DNA of 64,000 bases, taken from the NCBI RefSeq assembly GCF_000801105.2, contig NC_079515.1, positions 33,503,407-33,567,406 on the forward strand, written 5' to 3'. The position numbers were made by a program, and so were the translations under genes. Positions 10,596 to 21,661 of the stretch are shown in pieces; position 1 is the stretch's first letter, and each line of letters starts with the position of its first letter. The notes under the pieces are model-generated. The model was given only the letters and a program-made list of their open reading frames with translations. It made no database searches and was not told the origin of the DNA. This DNA is from Raphanus sativus (Eukaryota; Streptophyta; Magnoliopsida; Brassicales; Brassicaceae).

Positions 10596-11365
10596 TATAC
10601 AAAATGCTTTTACACATATTATAGTTTTTATATTTATTTTATTATTAAAACTGAAGTTACTGCAAATCCATTTGACAGATTTATGATAATCCAGTTATTT
10701 TGATTTTGAAATCTATATCATTGATTCTGAAATTTACTTATTTGATTTTAAAATCAATGGATTTATCAAAATTTGTAAATCCAACAAAGAATCCTAAATT
10801 CATTAAAATACTACAACCAATAATCCCCACTAAAATCACATCAAAACTTTAAAATCCCACAAATTAAAATATTTTCAATAACAGTGGATTTCAGAGTACT
10901 TTACAAAATGTCAAGTTCAATAACAGTGAATTTTAAATGAGTTCTTAAAATTCATGTTTGAATAACAGTGGATTTGTCATTTTAATACAAATCACTTGAA
11001 ACTCTCACTTGAATACACCCCCCCCCTTACTGATTGATCTTTGCTTCTTGATGTCGATGTGCATAACAGAGAGAGATTTCCGTTTGTGGGCACTGTCTGG
11101 ATGTGTTAAGTAAACTTTGATATCAAATACACAAATCTCAGGCTCAAATAGTCACAATCATCGGGTTTAATTAGTGTATATTCAGGCGAATTGGTTTGCA
11201 TAAAGTGGCCAAGTGTGAGAATGAGCAGCAAGAACTTCTACGGTTACCACAAACACTTTTCGATACAAAGATGCCAGGTGGTCATACAGTTTTGCAACCT
11301 TTCGCAGATGACGTCTCAAATTAAAAGATATAAGTTGAGGTAAGTTAAGCACCACTGCTGGTAAC

Positions 11366-11530
11366 CAGAGGCAGATCTACAACTTGATTTAATTGGGGGC
11401 ACATAATATTTTCACTATATTTTATAATTCAACAGTGGGCACTGTTATTGATTAAGCTTAATTACTCAAAGAAATTGAAAAATTAGATGGGGCGCGTGGT
11501 CCCGTACGACCCTTACTAAATCCGCCACTG
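11366..11530. mobile_element. hAT-type MITE, 165 bp
   Basis: The left end CAGAGGCAGATCTA and the inverse of the right end, CAGTGGCGGATTTA, are inverted repeats. The element is flanked by a perfect 8-bp direct repeat, CTGGTAAC (11358-11365 and 11531-11538). This is the classic signature of a short non-autonomous hAT insertion. It has no coding capacity. Confidence 0.85.
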
Positions 11531-12067
11531 CTGGTAACAAAGTCAATCAAGTGATTAATGCCAAACTAACTTGACAATGTTCTAAGTGGTATGCTTCTCT
11601 ATGGAAACTGTTCTTTGTTCTACGTACTGCTGAGAGGACTCAGTGTTGGAATGTGAGTCAATTATTCTTGCGCATGCAGTGGAGATCGATGGCTGGTAGA
11701 TTGACAAGAGGTATGCGATGACTACAGTTTATAAACTCAAAATACATGAATTAAAACATAATCCACATATTTCATATAAAAAGAAAATATTTTCTTAGCA
11801 GATATTGATTTTCTGTGTCTATATAGCAATTTGGTCTATATATAAAAAGTAATTTATAGAAAGAAACCCGGACGTAGTCCGAGAAAGTCTCTAATTTAAG
11901 TGATAAATGATTATCAAGCAAGGTAACTTAAGTCGTATGTCTAATTAAGCGGAACCAACAACCCAAAGTTAATCTGAAACACAGCTTTATTATAAGTGCG
12001 GATTATTTGGTTTCCGTTTCTATTTGGTTTCCGTTTCTATAACCAAATGAAACAAAACCACATATAT

Positions 12068-13514
12068 TCATAAACGAGAAACACTCGATCGGCTTGGTGA
12101 ATTGGTCCAAAGCACCTGTGCATCAATTACAGAGAGATGCTCATCATCAAGCCTCTTCCATGTCCTGATCGATTTCACATCTCCCCAGCTCCCTGTACCA
12201 TTCTTGTTCAAATCAGCAACCACAACTCTCGCCCTCCTCTCCCACCCAGCTTTACCATACGCATGGTATCCAATCCCACCCCCATAGCATAGATTCACAC
12301 CTTTGAGTTCACCGCAAAAGTCGTTGATATGGTCATGACCCACAAACACTGATTTTACATCTCCTCTAGCTACCAACGTCGTGAAGAACCCTGAGTTTTT
12401 GGTAGCTGAGCCTGTAGCTTCTTGTCTCACTCCTGTTGTGGCGTTCTTTGTGTCAAAGTTTTTAAACTCCGGTAGTGGAATGTGGAAGTAAGCTAGTCCT
12501 GGAGCTGTACCTTGTTGAGGATTAGGCTCTTCATTGTATTCCCTCTGTTGATCATCATCAATATCAAGACTCATCGTTTGTTAAGTTAGATGGTGCTTTT
12601 AATCTAAAACTAATTGGTAATAAATATATTGACCTGTCTTTTATATATTACTTAAGATTTCTTTCAACTTCTGATATAAGACAATTTCATAATAGTTTGA
12701 AATTTTTTTTTAAAAAAAAACAAGATTGATTGTTCGTTGATGAGGTTACCTGGAGACGTTTCGAAGTCTGGTTATACCAGAGCTGCTGAGAAGTTTTGAT
12801 CCAATCATAACCTTTTATGGAAGGGACACTAGAGTGATCTCCACTATCTAGAAAATAGAGATTGAGAAGAGATTTTTCCTGTAAACTCGACTCAGCAACT
12901 CCATGTATTTCGAGATTATAATTGCCAAACCCATCAATGTGAAAAGCCTCAGGAGGATTCACTTGAGACAGAGTGTTGGGAAGCATCACTATATAAATCA
13001 TGAGTTCTTGTCGGGACAACGTAGATTCTTGATCATGGTTTCCCAAAACAGCAACCCAAGGGATCTTAGAAGCAATCGCTGGAGCAAAAGCAGCATCCAT
13101 GGATTTCACAGCGTCTTTAACATCAGACCCAAATATATTATCACCTGAGAACGTATACAAATCCCAAAAACAATTAATATATATATATAGGGTTTTGTCA
13201 AAAGTGGAATTTTTACCGGTGAAGACGATGAGGTCAGGTTTCTCGGCGGCAATGACTCGCGACATGAAGGCGATGGTGTTGAGGTCGGAGCAGCTAAACC
13301 AGTACTGGATAAGAGAAACATCGCTACACCAAGTACTCTTGCCGTTTGCGTAGTGCATATCCGCCACTTGCAGTATCTTGAATTGGCCGTTCAGGCCGAA
13401 ACTGAGTTTCCGACCTTGTGCTGATGCTGGAACCGGAGCAAAACAGAGACCAACCAAAGACACGGAGAGGAGAAAGAAGTCAAACACGCTTGTTTTTGTT
13501 TTGTTGTCCGCCAT
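12068..13514 (-). CDS. PAP29: Purple acid phosphatase 29-like protein
   Basis: Three exons on the minus strand: 13514-13217, 13144-12750 and 12544-12068 (introns of 72 and 205 bp), giving 389 residues, the length I recall for Arabidopsis PAP29. Residues 11-33 form a hydrophobic signal peptide ending in Ala-X-Ala-like sequence, so the product is probably secreted or vacuolar. Metallophosphoesterase motifs are visible in order: ADMH (Asp52), TGDN (Asp101), GNHD (135-137), YFHIPLPEF (His252) and GHDH (300-303). This clade of small plant PAPs is often labelled 'probable inactive' because its motifs differ from the classical DxG/GDxxY set; activity cannot be judged here. The first intron is a multiple of three and lacks stops. 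A TATA-like box lies about 55 bp upstream. The neighbouring fragment at 7975-8451 duplicates exon 3. PAP14 or PAP28 are alternative names; position favours PAP29. Confidence 0.92.
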
Positions 13515-13565
13515 TGTTATGGCTCCAATAAAGGCGAGAAGGTGGACTTGATTTTAGTCTCATAG

Positions 13566-13579
13566 CATAAATATATAAA
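13566..13579 (-). promoter_or_regulatory. TATA-like box of PAP29
   Basis: On the minus strand TTTATATATTTATG lies about 55 bp upstream of the PAP29 ATG (13514). The position fits a core promoter with a short leader. Confidence 0.45.
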
Positions 13580-13599
13580 CAATTTTGTGTAGGAAGGGA

Positions 13600-14081
13600 C
13601 CATGAAAACGAAAAACATACATGTTTACCTCTTTTTCTGTAACACAAAACATACATGTGCTACCTGTTCAGGTTCTTTTTTTTATCAAAAAAGAAAAAAG
13701 AAAAGAATAAAAAAGAACGTGATTGACTTAATTGTCGTTGTGTTACAGAAAGAACGTGTAACACAAAAAGAACGTGTAACATCGTTATCTCCTAAATATT
13801 ACTCTAATCCATTGAGTGGTATATTAATTAATTTAAAAAAGCATCTGTGACAGCATCAGTCTAGCATATTCGGAATTATGGGATGGGAGGCCATAGAGGC
13901 AGTCTCGCGTTTTCTTGTACTGGATTTCACTTTCGCCTCACATTTCTTTTTTTGAAATCACATTTCTTTTGATTTGCGATTTTTCAAATTTGTGCTTTTA
14001 AAATGCAAATTGGAATGATATCGCTTTTTCATTATTGTTTTCTTTGCTTCTTTGCTTTCCGGAAATATAAAACGAACAACA
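13600..14081. other. Intergenic DNA upstream of PAP29
   Basis: No gene is seen. Short direct repeats occur (GAAAGAACGTGTAACA twice, near 13750-13780). It probably contains the distal promoter of PAP29. Confidence 0.5.
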
Positions 14082-14091
14082 AAGGACTATC

Positions 14092-14128
<37 letters not shown>

Positions 14129-14141
14129 AAGGACTATCGTT
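14082..14141 (+). mobile_element. Poly(A)-only insertion with 13-bp target duplication
   Basis: A run of 32 A followed by GG (14095-14128) is bracketed by the same 13 bases, AAGGACTATCGTT (14082-14094 and 14129-14141). This is the footprint expected of an extremely 5'-truncated LINE-type insertion in which only the tail was copied. Confidence 0.6.
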
Positions 14142-14194
14142 TTGTGGAGGGAGGAGAATTACGTCTCAAACGTGCTTATATACATAAATATTCC

Positions 14195-14385
14195 TGAGTC
14201 ATAGGTTATCTCAAAATTGACCACACAACTACCAGTCACAAATTTAGATATGTACTCAAAATAATAATAAAGAAATGTATAAGCAATTGCGTGTGTGAAG
14301 AAGGCAAAATAATTGACCACACAACTACCAATCACAAATTTAGCTATGTACTCAAAATAATGATAAATAAATTTATAAGCAATCA
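14195..14385 (+). repeat. Dispersed repeat, copies 2 and 3 in tandem
   Basis: The block found at 1184-1293 occurs here nearly whole (to about 14310), then again in part (ATTGACCACACAACTACCAA to about 14385). Confidence 0.7.
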
Positions 14386-14892
14386 GTGGTGATACAGACC
14401 AATTATTTGATGGGAGCACATAGCTAATATATATATTATATAATATTAAATTTATTTATTTAAAATAAATAATAATATATTTAAAACTTATTATAAAATA
14501 TTAATCACTAAAAATAACTAAAACTGCAAGAAAATAATAATTTTTAATTCTATTCAGTTCAGAAAAAGATTTTATAAAATAAATTATAATTATTTTTTTA
14601 CAAATGTTACTAATCACAATGACTACTGTTACACTTAAAATTAATTTGAATATATATAAAAAGTAGTCTTCTAGTTTATACATATATAAAATAGTAAATA
14701 TAACTAAACTCTAAAATATTAAATAAAAATAAAAGAATTAATTAGCTTTTATTATTTATTAGCAATTGCTAATGTCTACTATTATTAAAATGTGCTAAAA
14801 CTGAAATATAAATTTTAATATAAACTATACAAGAAAGAACGATGAAAAAAACAGATAAAGAAAGGCAAATATATGCTAATAGAAAAACATAT

Positions 14893-15759
14893 ATATACTA
14901 TTAAAGCAGAATCTCCATTGGAAATTTGAGTTATTTACAATGGTATGTCATTGCTATTTAATTTCAATGCTCTATTTTTTATTTAACTAATCAAAAGAAT
15001 ATTCCCAAGAAATATTTTTAGAAACCATTTTGCACCCCTATTAATGTTGCCTAACAAATATTGAGTCATTAATGCAACATAATTTTTGTAATCATGTATC
15101 CCTTTATGATTCTTATTAACTTTTCATTTTGTGTATTAAATGTTTTACCAAAATATTTTCATAACTATATATATTGTCCAAATTTTTTTGTGTTTTCTAT
15201 AAAATTTTAATAATGCACATTGAAAATACTTGTTTGACCGTGCATTATTTATCCTAAATATTTATACATCACTCTACTTTCTATAATCCAATCTTAACAA
15301 ATTGTACAAATCTATTTTTGAGAATCTATATTATTAAAATATATATAAAACTATAAATTAATTTCATTTCTACTTATTGTATTATGGATTATATACATCT
15401 CAATAACTGATATCTATTTACTGAAATAATAAAAAATTAGATTTTACATCAATATATTAAATTGAATTTCATATATATTGGTCACTGATTGGTTCAATCA
15501 ATTAGTTTGAGGTTTAAGGAGAGGTTTTTTCCAGTTTTATCTGGTAATAGATAACTCATAAACTCCAAACATGTTTACATATCAGATCACTGGATTTAGC
15601 GGTTCGACTATTGGTCTGGAGCGGATATAAAATCGCTATTTAAATGCAAGAATATTTTAAACAGAAAAATTCATTTCAAATTAACAAAACAGGAGAACAT
15701 TGTTAATGATATTTTTATCAAAAGTATCCCGCGTTTTCAAAACGCGGATCAAAATCTAG
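14893..15759 (+). mobile_element. Helitron, non-autonomous (3' end clear)
   Basis: The 3' end has a GC-rich hairpin, CCGCGTTTTCAAAACGCGG, then ATCAAAATCTAG followed by a host T at 15760. This is the CTRR-plus-hairpin terminus of Helitrons. The 5' end is uncertain. TACTATTAAAGCAGAATCTCC near 14893 looks like a decayed 5' terminus; an alternative is A|TCTATATTATTAAAA at 15325. Its 3' region resembles the Helitron at 17683-18939. Confidence 0.6.
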
Positions 15760-15829
15760 TTAACAATAAAACAAAAGGTAGGAAAAATCTCATTAATAAT
15801 ACAGTACTATAATAGCTATGAAGACAAAT

Positions 15830-17433
15830 CACTACAAAAAAAGAGGTGTTTAACATCATTTATTTTATATTTTGGCATTACTTATAAATGATGTAAAATT
15901 TTTTTGCATCACTTAAATAAATGACTCTGAAAGTGGTGATGCAAATAATTTACATCAATTTAATAGTAAATGATGTAAAAATAATAAATATTTACATCAA
16001 TTATTATAAGTGATATTATTAGGTATCAGTTGCAAAAAATGATATTAACAACTACATCAGTTTTTTAAATGATGTTAATATTAACATCAATTAAAGTAAT
16101 TGATTCAAATTATTTATATCATTTATTATTAATCGAATAAAAATTAATATTATTTTAAAATGATTTCGTAATTATATAATTTATAATTATTAATTAAGAA
16201 TAGTATTATCATTTGTACAATACATACATTTTCGCCAATATATAAACTATAAAGAGAATATTTTTATAACATTAACATTTTTATTTTTTATTTTGAAAAT
16301 ATAATCTTACAAGTTAAAAAGTAAGAGAAAAAAAATTTCAATGCTTAAACAAAATTTGCCATAAAAGTTAAAATATTGAGATCCTTCTTCTTGATTTCTT
16401 CTTGTTCATTGTAGAACTCTCAATCAATCAATATCCTTCCGACTTCTATTCTTCCTCCATTTTTGAATCAACGTCATCTCCATCAATACTTTTTAGATGT
16501 CCCTCCTAGTAACAAAGATACTTAAACCATTAACAGAAATTTCTAAAAACTTGTAATCTTCTAAAAATGTGAACCAAGAGAGAAGAAAAAATACCTCTAA
16601 GAAATTTCAATCAGATTTGGATGAGTAGAAAATTCCAGTTGTTGTTTGAAGTTCTTCATAAGAAGAAACACATACAATGACTTTAAACTGATAAAGAAAT
16701 TGAAAGAAACAAAGATGAAGATGAGGATTTTGAGAGGAGAGAAAAGCGTATGCAGAGGTGAATCAGTAATATAATAACATGATCTAACTAGATTAAAGCC
16801 ACGAACATTATAAAGCCACAAGTATAGGAGAATCAGTTATACTATTTCTCGTATTCTCTTTTTTTTTTCTCTATTAGTTGATGCTATTTTTTTTTTAATT
16901 AATTTGTTAACGTTTTATGGGATTGTAGTAGTGGTTCCATTTTTCTAGGGACTGTAACTGATCACTTAGAGAATTCTACTATAGAAAAAAATATAGATGT
17001 TAATAAATAGCTTACTTATTTTATCGATCTAAACTAATTTTATTATATCAGATATTTTAATTGATGCAAATTAAGAGAAAATTACATTATTTCTATTAAA
17101 GTTACTTATATAATTTTTGTTAGCATCAGTCTTTTATTGATTTAAATTATATATCAGTTTAATAAGTGATGTTAAACAAAATAATAAATGTATCAATTGT
17201 TGAATTGATATAAATCTATATAACGATATCAGTTTTGTTAAAATGATACAAATTCATGTAAATTGTATCATTTTATTTGAATTGATGCTAAATTAATTAA
17301 TAAAAACATCAGTTGTTCTAATTGATTCAAAATTATATATATTTGTGTCATTTCTTAATAAGTAATTTAAAATAGTATCACTTATTTTTGTGATACTATT
17401 TAAGTGATACAATTCACTGATTTTTTTGTAGTG
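15830..17433. mobile_element. CACTA (EnSpm-like) non-autonomous transposon
   Basis: The left end CACTACAAAAAAAGAGGTG and the inverse of the right end, CACTACAAAAAAATCAGTG, are CACTA termini. The same three bases, AAT, flank both ends (15827-15829 and 17434-17436), matching the 3-bp target duplication of this superfamily. Both subterminal regions are packed with short repeats such as TGATGTAAA and ACATCA in both orientations. The interior has no transposase; 16380-16830 is somewhat richer in C/T and may be foreign filler. Confidence 0.88.
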
Positions 17434-17682
17434 AATACTGAAAAAGTAGACGTGCCAAACAACATTAATTGTACAGCACGAGATGAGAGTAAAACCAGGC
17501 GGAAAAAAACAAGAGCAAAGCAATGGCTTCTAGCTCTGAAAGAGCGACGACGTAAAGAAAAAGAGCTCGACGTAACCGGGGACAGCTTCACTAATTATTC
17601 TACGAAAATCATTAGTTAACTGGGTAACTAAGTTGTATTTATAAAGTAGTCGGGGCAGAACCGGTCCTAGGAATTTAAATAA

Positions 17683-18939
17683 TCTATCTTATTAAAACAG
17701 AAACATTACGTTGGACCTAACATTTATTTTGTAAGTTTTTAAATTAAATACACATTTAAACTTTATAGTTAAACCTACATTAAATCACTAATGTTCCTTT
17801 CTTTATACTACTATCCATGTTTCCAAACAATATACTTATTTCTTTATACTACTATCAATGTTTCCAAACAATATATTTTTATACTACTATCAATGTTTCC
17901 AAACAATACAATAATTAATCTTAGTTATTTTATATATATCATTTTCTCTTTAAAATTTTGTAGAAACGTTATAATTTCATAAATTGCAAAATAATAAACT
18001 TTAAAATTTGGATTATAAGATTACAAATTATGAAACTATTATAATTTAAATCCAATTAGATTACATATCGGTTATCCATCAGTTCAATCGGTTAGTCTCG
18101 GGTTTTAGTGATTTTTTTTAATATGTATATTTTAAAAACCTAAATTGAATTGTCAGATCTCCGGATTAACCGGTATAATCACAATCGGGTTGAATTTAAA
18201 AACACTGATTTAAATGCAAAAATATTTTAAATACACTCTTTAAAAATTACCAAAATATTTGTTAAATTATTAGTGAAATTTTTCATCGTAAAATATTCCA
18301 CTAAAACAGAAACATTATGTGGGACCTAACATTTATTTTGTAAGTTTTTAAATTAAATACACATTTATACTTTATAGTTAAACCTACATTAAATCACTAA
18401 TGTTCCTTTCTTTATACTACTATCCATGTTTCCAAACAATATACTTATTTCTTTATACTACTATCAATGTTTCCAAACAATATATTTTTATACTACTATT
18501 AATGTTTTCAAACAATACAATAATTAATCTTAGTTATTTTATATATATCATTTTCTCTTTAAAATTTTGTAGAAACGTTATAATTTCATAAATTGCAAAA
18601 TAATAAACTTTAAAATTTGGATTATAAGATTACAAATTATGAAACTATTACAATTTAAATCCAATTAGATTACATATCGGTTATCCATCAGTTCAATCGG
18701 TTAGTCTCGGGTTTTAGTGATTTTTTTAATATGTATATTTTAAAAACCTAAATTGAATTGTCAGATTTCCGGATTAACCGGTATAATCACAATCGGGTTG
18801 AATTTAAAAACAGTGTATTTAAATGCAAAAATATTTTAAATACACACTCTTTAAAAATTACCAAAATATTTGTTAAATTATTAGTGAAATTTTTCATCGT
18901 AAAATATTCCGCGCTTCCAAAGCGCGGGTCAAAATCTAG
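17683..18939 (+). mobile_element. Helitron, head-to-tail tandem dimer
   Basis: It begins A|TCTATCTTATTAAAACAG and ends with hairpin CCGCGCTTCCAAAGCGCGG, GTCAAAATCTAG and a host T. The body is two tandem copies of about 609 bp (second copy from about 18303). The first copy has lost its terminal hairpin and CTAG, and the second lacks the TCTATCTTATT start, as if the terminus of one unit had been skipped and the next begun directly. No helicase or Rep gene is present. A related element lies inverted at 46235-46882. Confidence 0.82.
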
Positions 18940-18940
18940 T

Positions 18941-19278
18941 TTATAGATTAATAGGTTTATATTAAGTGGCAATCACTTTCGAAAGGTTGAAGAGGTATAT
19001 TGGTGAGTTTATAAAATCAATAGTATATCGTATAATAATGTTCCTAGAAGCATGCCTATAATATTTAAGGAAAGTTCCATAATAACCCAAAGATACGTAA
19101 TGGACCAAATGGGCGTTCGCTTAAAATAACAGGTCGAACCTTATGTGTGTGAAAGAGATGGGCCGATATTATTAAATGGGCCGAGTCATTGCGTGTTATA
19201 GCTAATACGCCGAGTTTTGATAAAGTGGACTTTTCCTTTTCCCCGTTTTTTGTTGTTTTCTGAGAGAGAATAAAAATA
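18941..19278. other. Upstream region of the small acidic-protein gene
   Basis: Single-copy-looking sequence with no gene. The proximal 140 bp hold two TGGGCC motifs, annotated separately, and a pyrimidine-rich leader just before the ATG. Confidence 0.5.
19159..19182 (+). promoter_or_regulatory. Paired TGGGCC (site II-type) promoter elements
   Basis: Two TGGGCC motifs (19159-19164 and 19177-19182) lie about 100 bp upstream of the ATG at 19279. Such paired motifs bind TCP factors and are common in plant housekeeping promoters lacking a clear TATA box. Confidence 0.5.
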
Positions 19279-20306
19279 ATGTTGCAGTTTCCGACGTTGA
19301 TGAGCCAGTTTCCGTCATCGACGAAGACGATCCCGGCGTCGCATTTGCTACCTATACAGTGGCCCCAGCCTCAGAACGAAGAGATTCTTCTCGCCATGGA
19401 AGAAGCTGAGTTCGAAGAAAAGGTAATCTCTCTTTATTTCCTCTCTACTCTTTCTCGATTCGAACTTCGAATGATAGGAAGCAAAATTTTCAATTGTCCG
19501 TTCTATATGAACACAAGTGATAATCTTGATTGATAACTTACGGTTCCTTTTAATCCCTGATGGATTTGTACCCCGTATAGGCTTTCATTTCGTGTGGTGG
19601 TTTAGTTTTGCTAGTTAGTTTTTGATGATAACCTGAGCATAAAGGTTCAATCTTTGTATTTGATGAATGTTGTTTTTTGTTGGTAACTATAAACGAGTTT
19701 GATTTAGGCAGATCATTTTCTTATCTACTTCACAGTGACTATTTTTCGATCTTTCTTCTTTTGGAACTTACTCTGTTTTGGTGCTATGTTTGAGTATAGC
19801 AAACGTTTTGATATTCAGTTGATGCCAATGTTGAGCTGTGTAATTCTTTAGTGGTGGTATCTTTCAAAGATGAGAAGTATGAGTAAATTCTTCATCTTGA
19901 GTAGTGTAGACTCCATGGATATTTTTTTCAAACACTATTTTACTAGAAGATAGACTACCTGTGTCTCCGTTTCATCTGAGTTTTTGGTGTTTCCTCTAAT
20001 TGTATGTACGTATATTTGGATTTGTCTGATTATAAACGTGGAAGGTGAAAAGGGAGAGTGATCAAATCAGACTAATTGTTCCATTTCAGTTTTATTATTG
20101 GGAATGTTAAGATAAGTTCTTGATTAAATTCTTGTTTGGTGCAGTGCAACGAGATAAGAAAGATGAGTCCTAGCTTACCCGTAATTGGAAAACCAGTCGT
20201 TGACAACCATCAAGAAGAAGACGATAATGAAGCAGATGATGATGATGATGATGCAGACAATGCAGAGGAATCAGATGGTGAAGAATTCGAGCAAGAGACT
20301 GGTTGA
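19279..20306 (+). CDS. Small acidic protein of unknown function
   Basis: Two exons, 19279-19422 (48 codons, donor AAG|GTAATC) and 20145-20306 (acceptor GCAG|TGC), encode 101 residues. The N-terminal half is neutral (MLQFPTLMSQFPSSTKTIP, then a Pro/Gln-rich stretch and the acidic helix LLAMEEAEFEEK). The C-terminal half is extremely acidic, with six consecutive Asp and the ending EESDGEEFEQETG. There is no signal peptide or membrane segment. Its place between PAP29 and the PB1-domain gene matches a small uncharacterised gene next to PAP29 in Arabidopsis (At5g63135, from memory). The acidic tail would suit a nuclear, chaperone-like or basic-protein-binding role, but that is only inference. Splice sites, phase and a Kozak-like start all agree, so the gene model is good even though the function is unknown. 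Confidence 0.8.
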
Positions 20307-21661
20307 ATGATCTCTCCATATATAAAAAAAAGTTTATTGATGACATTAGCTTGATTTTTGAGGATACTTGTCTAAACCTTCTCGTGTCAAAACGACTGTG
20401 ATTCCGAGTTTGGAAGCTCGTCTTCCCTAACAAGTTGCAACGGTTTGGGTTGGGTTTGTATGTGTAATGACTATCAGATTTCATGGTCTATTCTCTTGAT
20501 GATGACATCTTTCCAAATCTAACCGGTCTAGTGCTGTGGAAAAACCAGTGTGTCCAAAATTATGAAATTTTAAGGAACGAATATTAGCTGTAAATATGAA
20601 TGAATATCATATATATATACATATATGTTATTTTTGTTGACTGAACTGTTTTTGTCTTTTGTGACTTTGAATTTAAAATGTTGAAAAAAGGAGCTGAATA
20701 TTTTGTGTAATGTGTCTGCTGGTTGATTTTTCAACAAAATATGTTGAAACTAATTAAAGCAGAAAAGGGAGATGTGTGGAACTGCTACTACTCCAAAAGT
20801 CATTCTCTAATAATCATTGAACAACAACCCCTAATATATTTTCTTTTGTGGTGTTCCGAAGTTATGAAGGACGGGACAAGTTTCTCACCAACTTCTACGT
20901 TCTCTAGTCTTCATTCTGTCCCATTCACACGTTGCGGGGATTTTGGAAGTCCACTAAAAACACGCAGTTAATCTACCTACTCATGATAGGTTCTTTTTCA
21001 TATGTCCCGATTAGTTTAACAGACTTGGACAGTATTAGTATTTAACTCTCTTTTAATGTTCTCAACAGACGCCCGTGTGATCAAAAGATCATATTTCCTT
21101 CTCTAGTCCTGATGAGACGAGTAAAAAGAAACCGAATATTAAAAATTCAGAGAACAAACAAAAATTTAACTTCAACAAAACAAACAAAAGTATTACTTCT
21201 ATCATTATCAAAGAGGCCAAAACCAAAACACAAGTTGCTCAAAAAAAAAAAAAACACAAAACGGCTTGTATGTGCCGACGGCTGACACGTGTTACAAACG
21301 AATCCACTGGCCTACACGCGTCTAACATCCCTGACACAGACAACAAATACCGTCTCTCAGTATTCGCCACGTATCACGTATATAAAAAAAGAACGTCGTA
21401 CGTGCCAACACGTGGTAACGGCAACTCTTAACGGTTAGTAACGGTCCCGGACGAATATTCCATCTCGTTCACCGTCTAAACTAACTTCTCCGGTGGTCAA
21501 GTCTCTGAAGGTAAATGGAAAGGAAACATTTGATTCTTCTCTTCGCAACACAATCACATCGTATACAACTAAAAATTTAAGTCCCGATTTTCCTTCTTTT
21601 TTTGTTTGTATTTATATTTGTTTTATTCATCTTCGTCATCGTCGTACATTTCAAATATTCG
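20307..21661. other. Region between two convergent genes
   Basis: Contains the 3' ends of the acidic-protein gene (left) and the PB1 gene (right). No gene is seen in the middle. A cluster of ACGT-core motifs at 21284-21416 is annotated separately. Confidence 0.5.
21284..21416 (+). promoter_or_regulatory. G-box/ACGT cluster with TATA-like box
   Basis: GACACGTGTTA (21291), GCCACGTATCACGTATATAAA (21366 onward, which includes TATATAAA), TACGTGCC and ACACGTGG (about 21400-21415) form a dense set of ACGT cores, the binding sites of bZIP and bHLH factors. A pyrimidine-rich leader-like stretch follows. It looks like a plus-strand promoter but lies at the 3' end of the minus-strand PB1 gene, with no plus-strand gene after it. 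Confidence 0.4.

Larger units (their letters stand above)
9821..10830. mobile_element. PIF/Harbinger-like element carrying a Myb/SANT ORF, inner element
   Basis: The left terminus GGGGGTGTTATTGGTT and the inverse of the right terminus, GTGGGGATTATTGGTT, are inverted repeats; both continue to TATTTTAATG. TAA flanks each side (9818-9820 and 10831-10833). The element is 1,010 bp and holds a 75-codon ORF with its own promoter-like leader but no transposase. Autonomous members of this superfamily encode a transposase plus a Myb-like protein, so this looks like a deletion derivative that kept part of the Myb-like gene. Confidence 0.75.
9645..11026. mobile_element. PIF/Harbinger-like MITE, outer element of a nest
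   Basis: The left end GGGCGATGTATTCAA and the inverse of the right end, GGGGGGTGTATTCAAG, are inverted repeats that continue into GTGATTTG. The flanks are TTA on both sides (9642-9644 and 11027-11029), the usual 3-bp target duplication. Removing the inner element at 9821-10830 leaves a short MITE of about 370 bp with no ORF. Confidence 0.75.
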
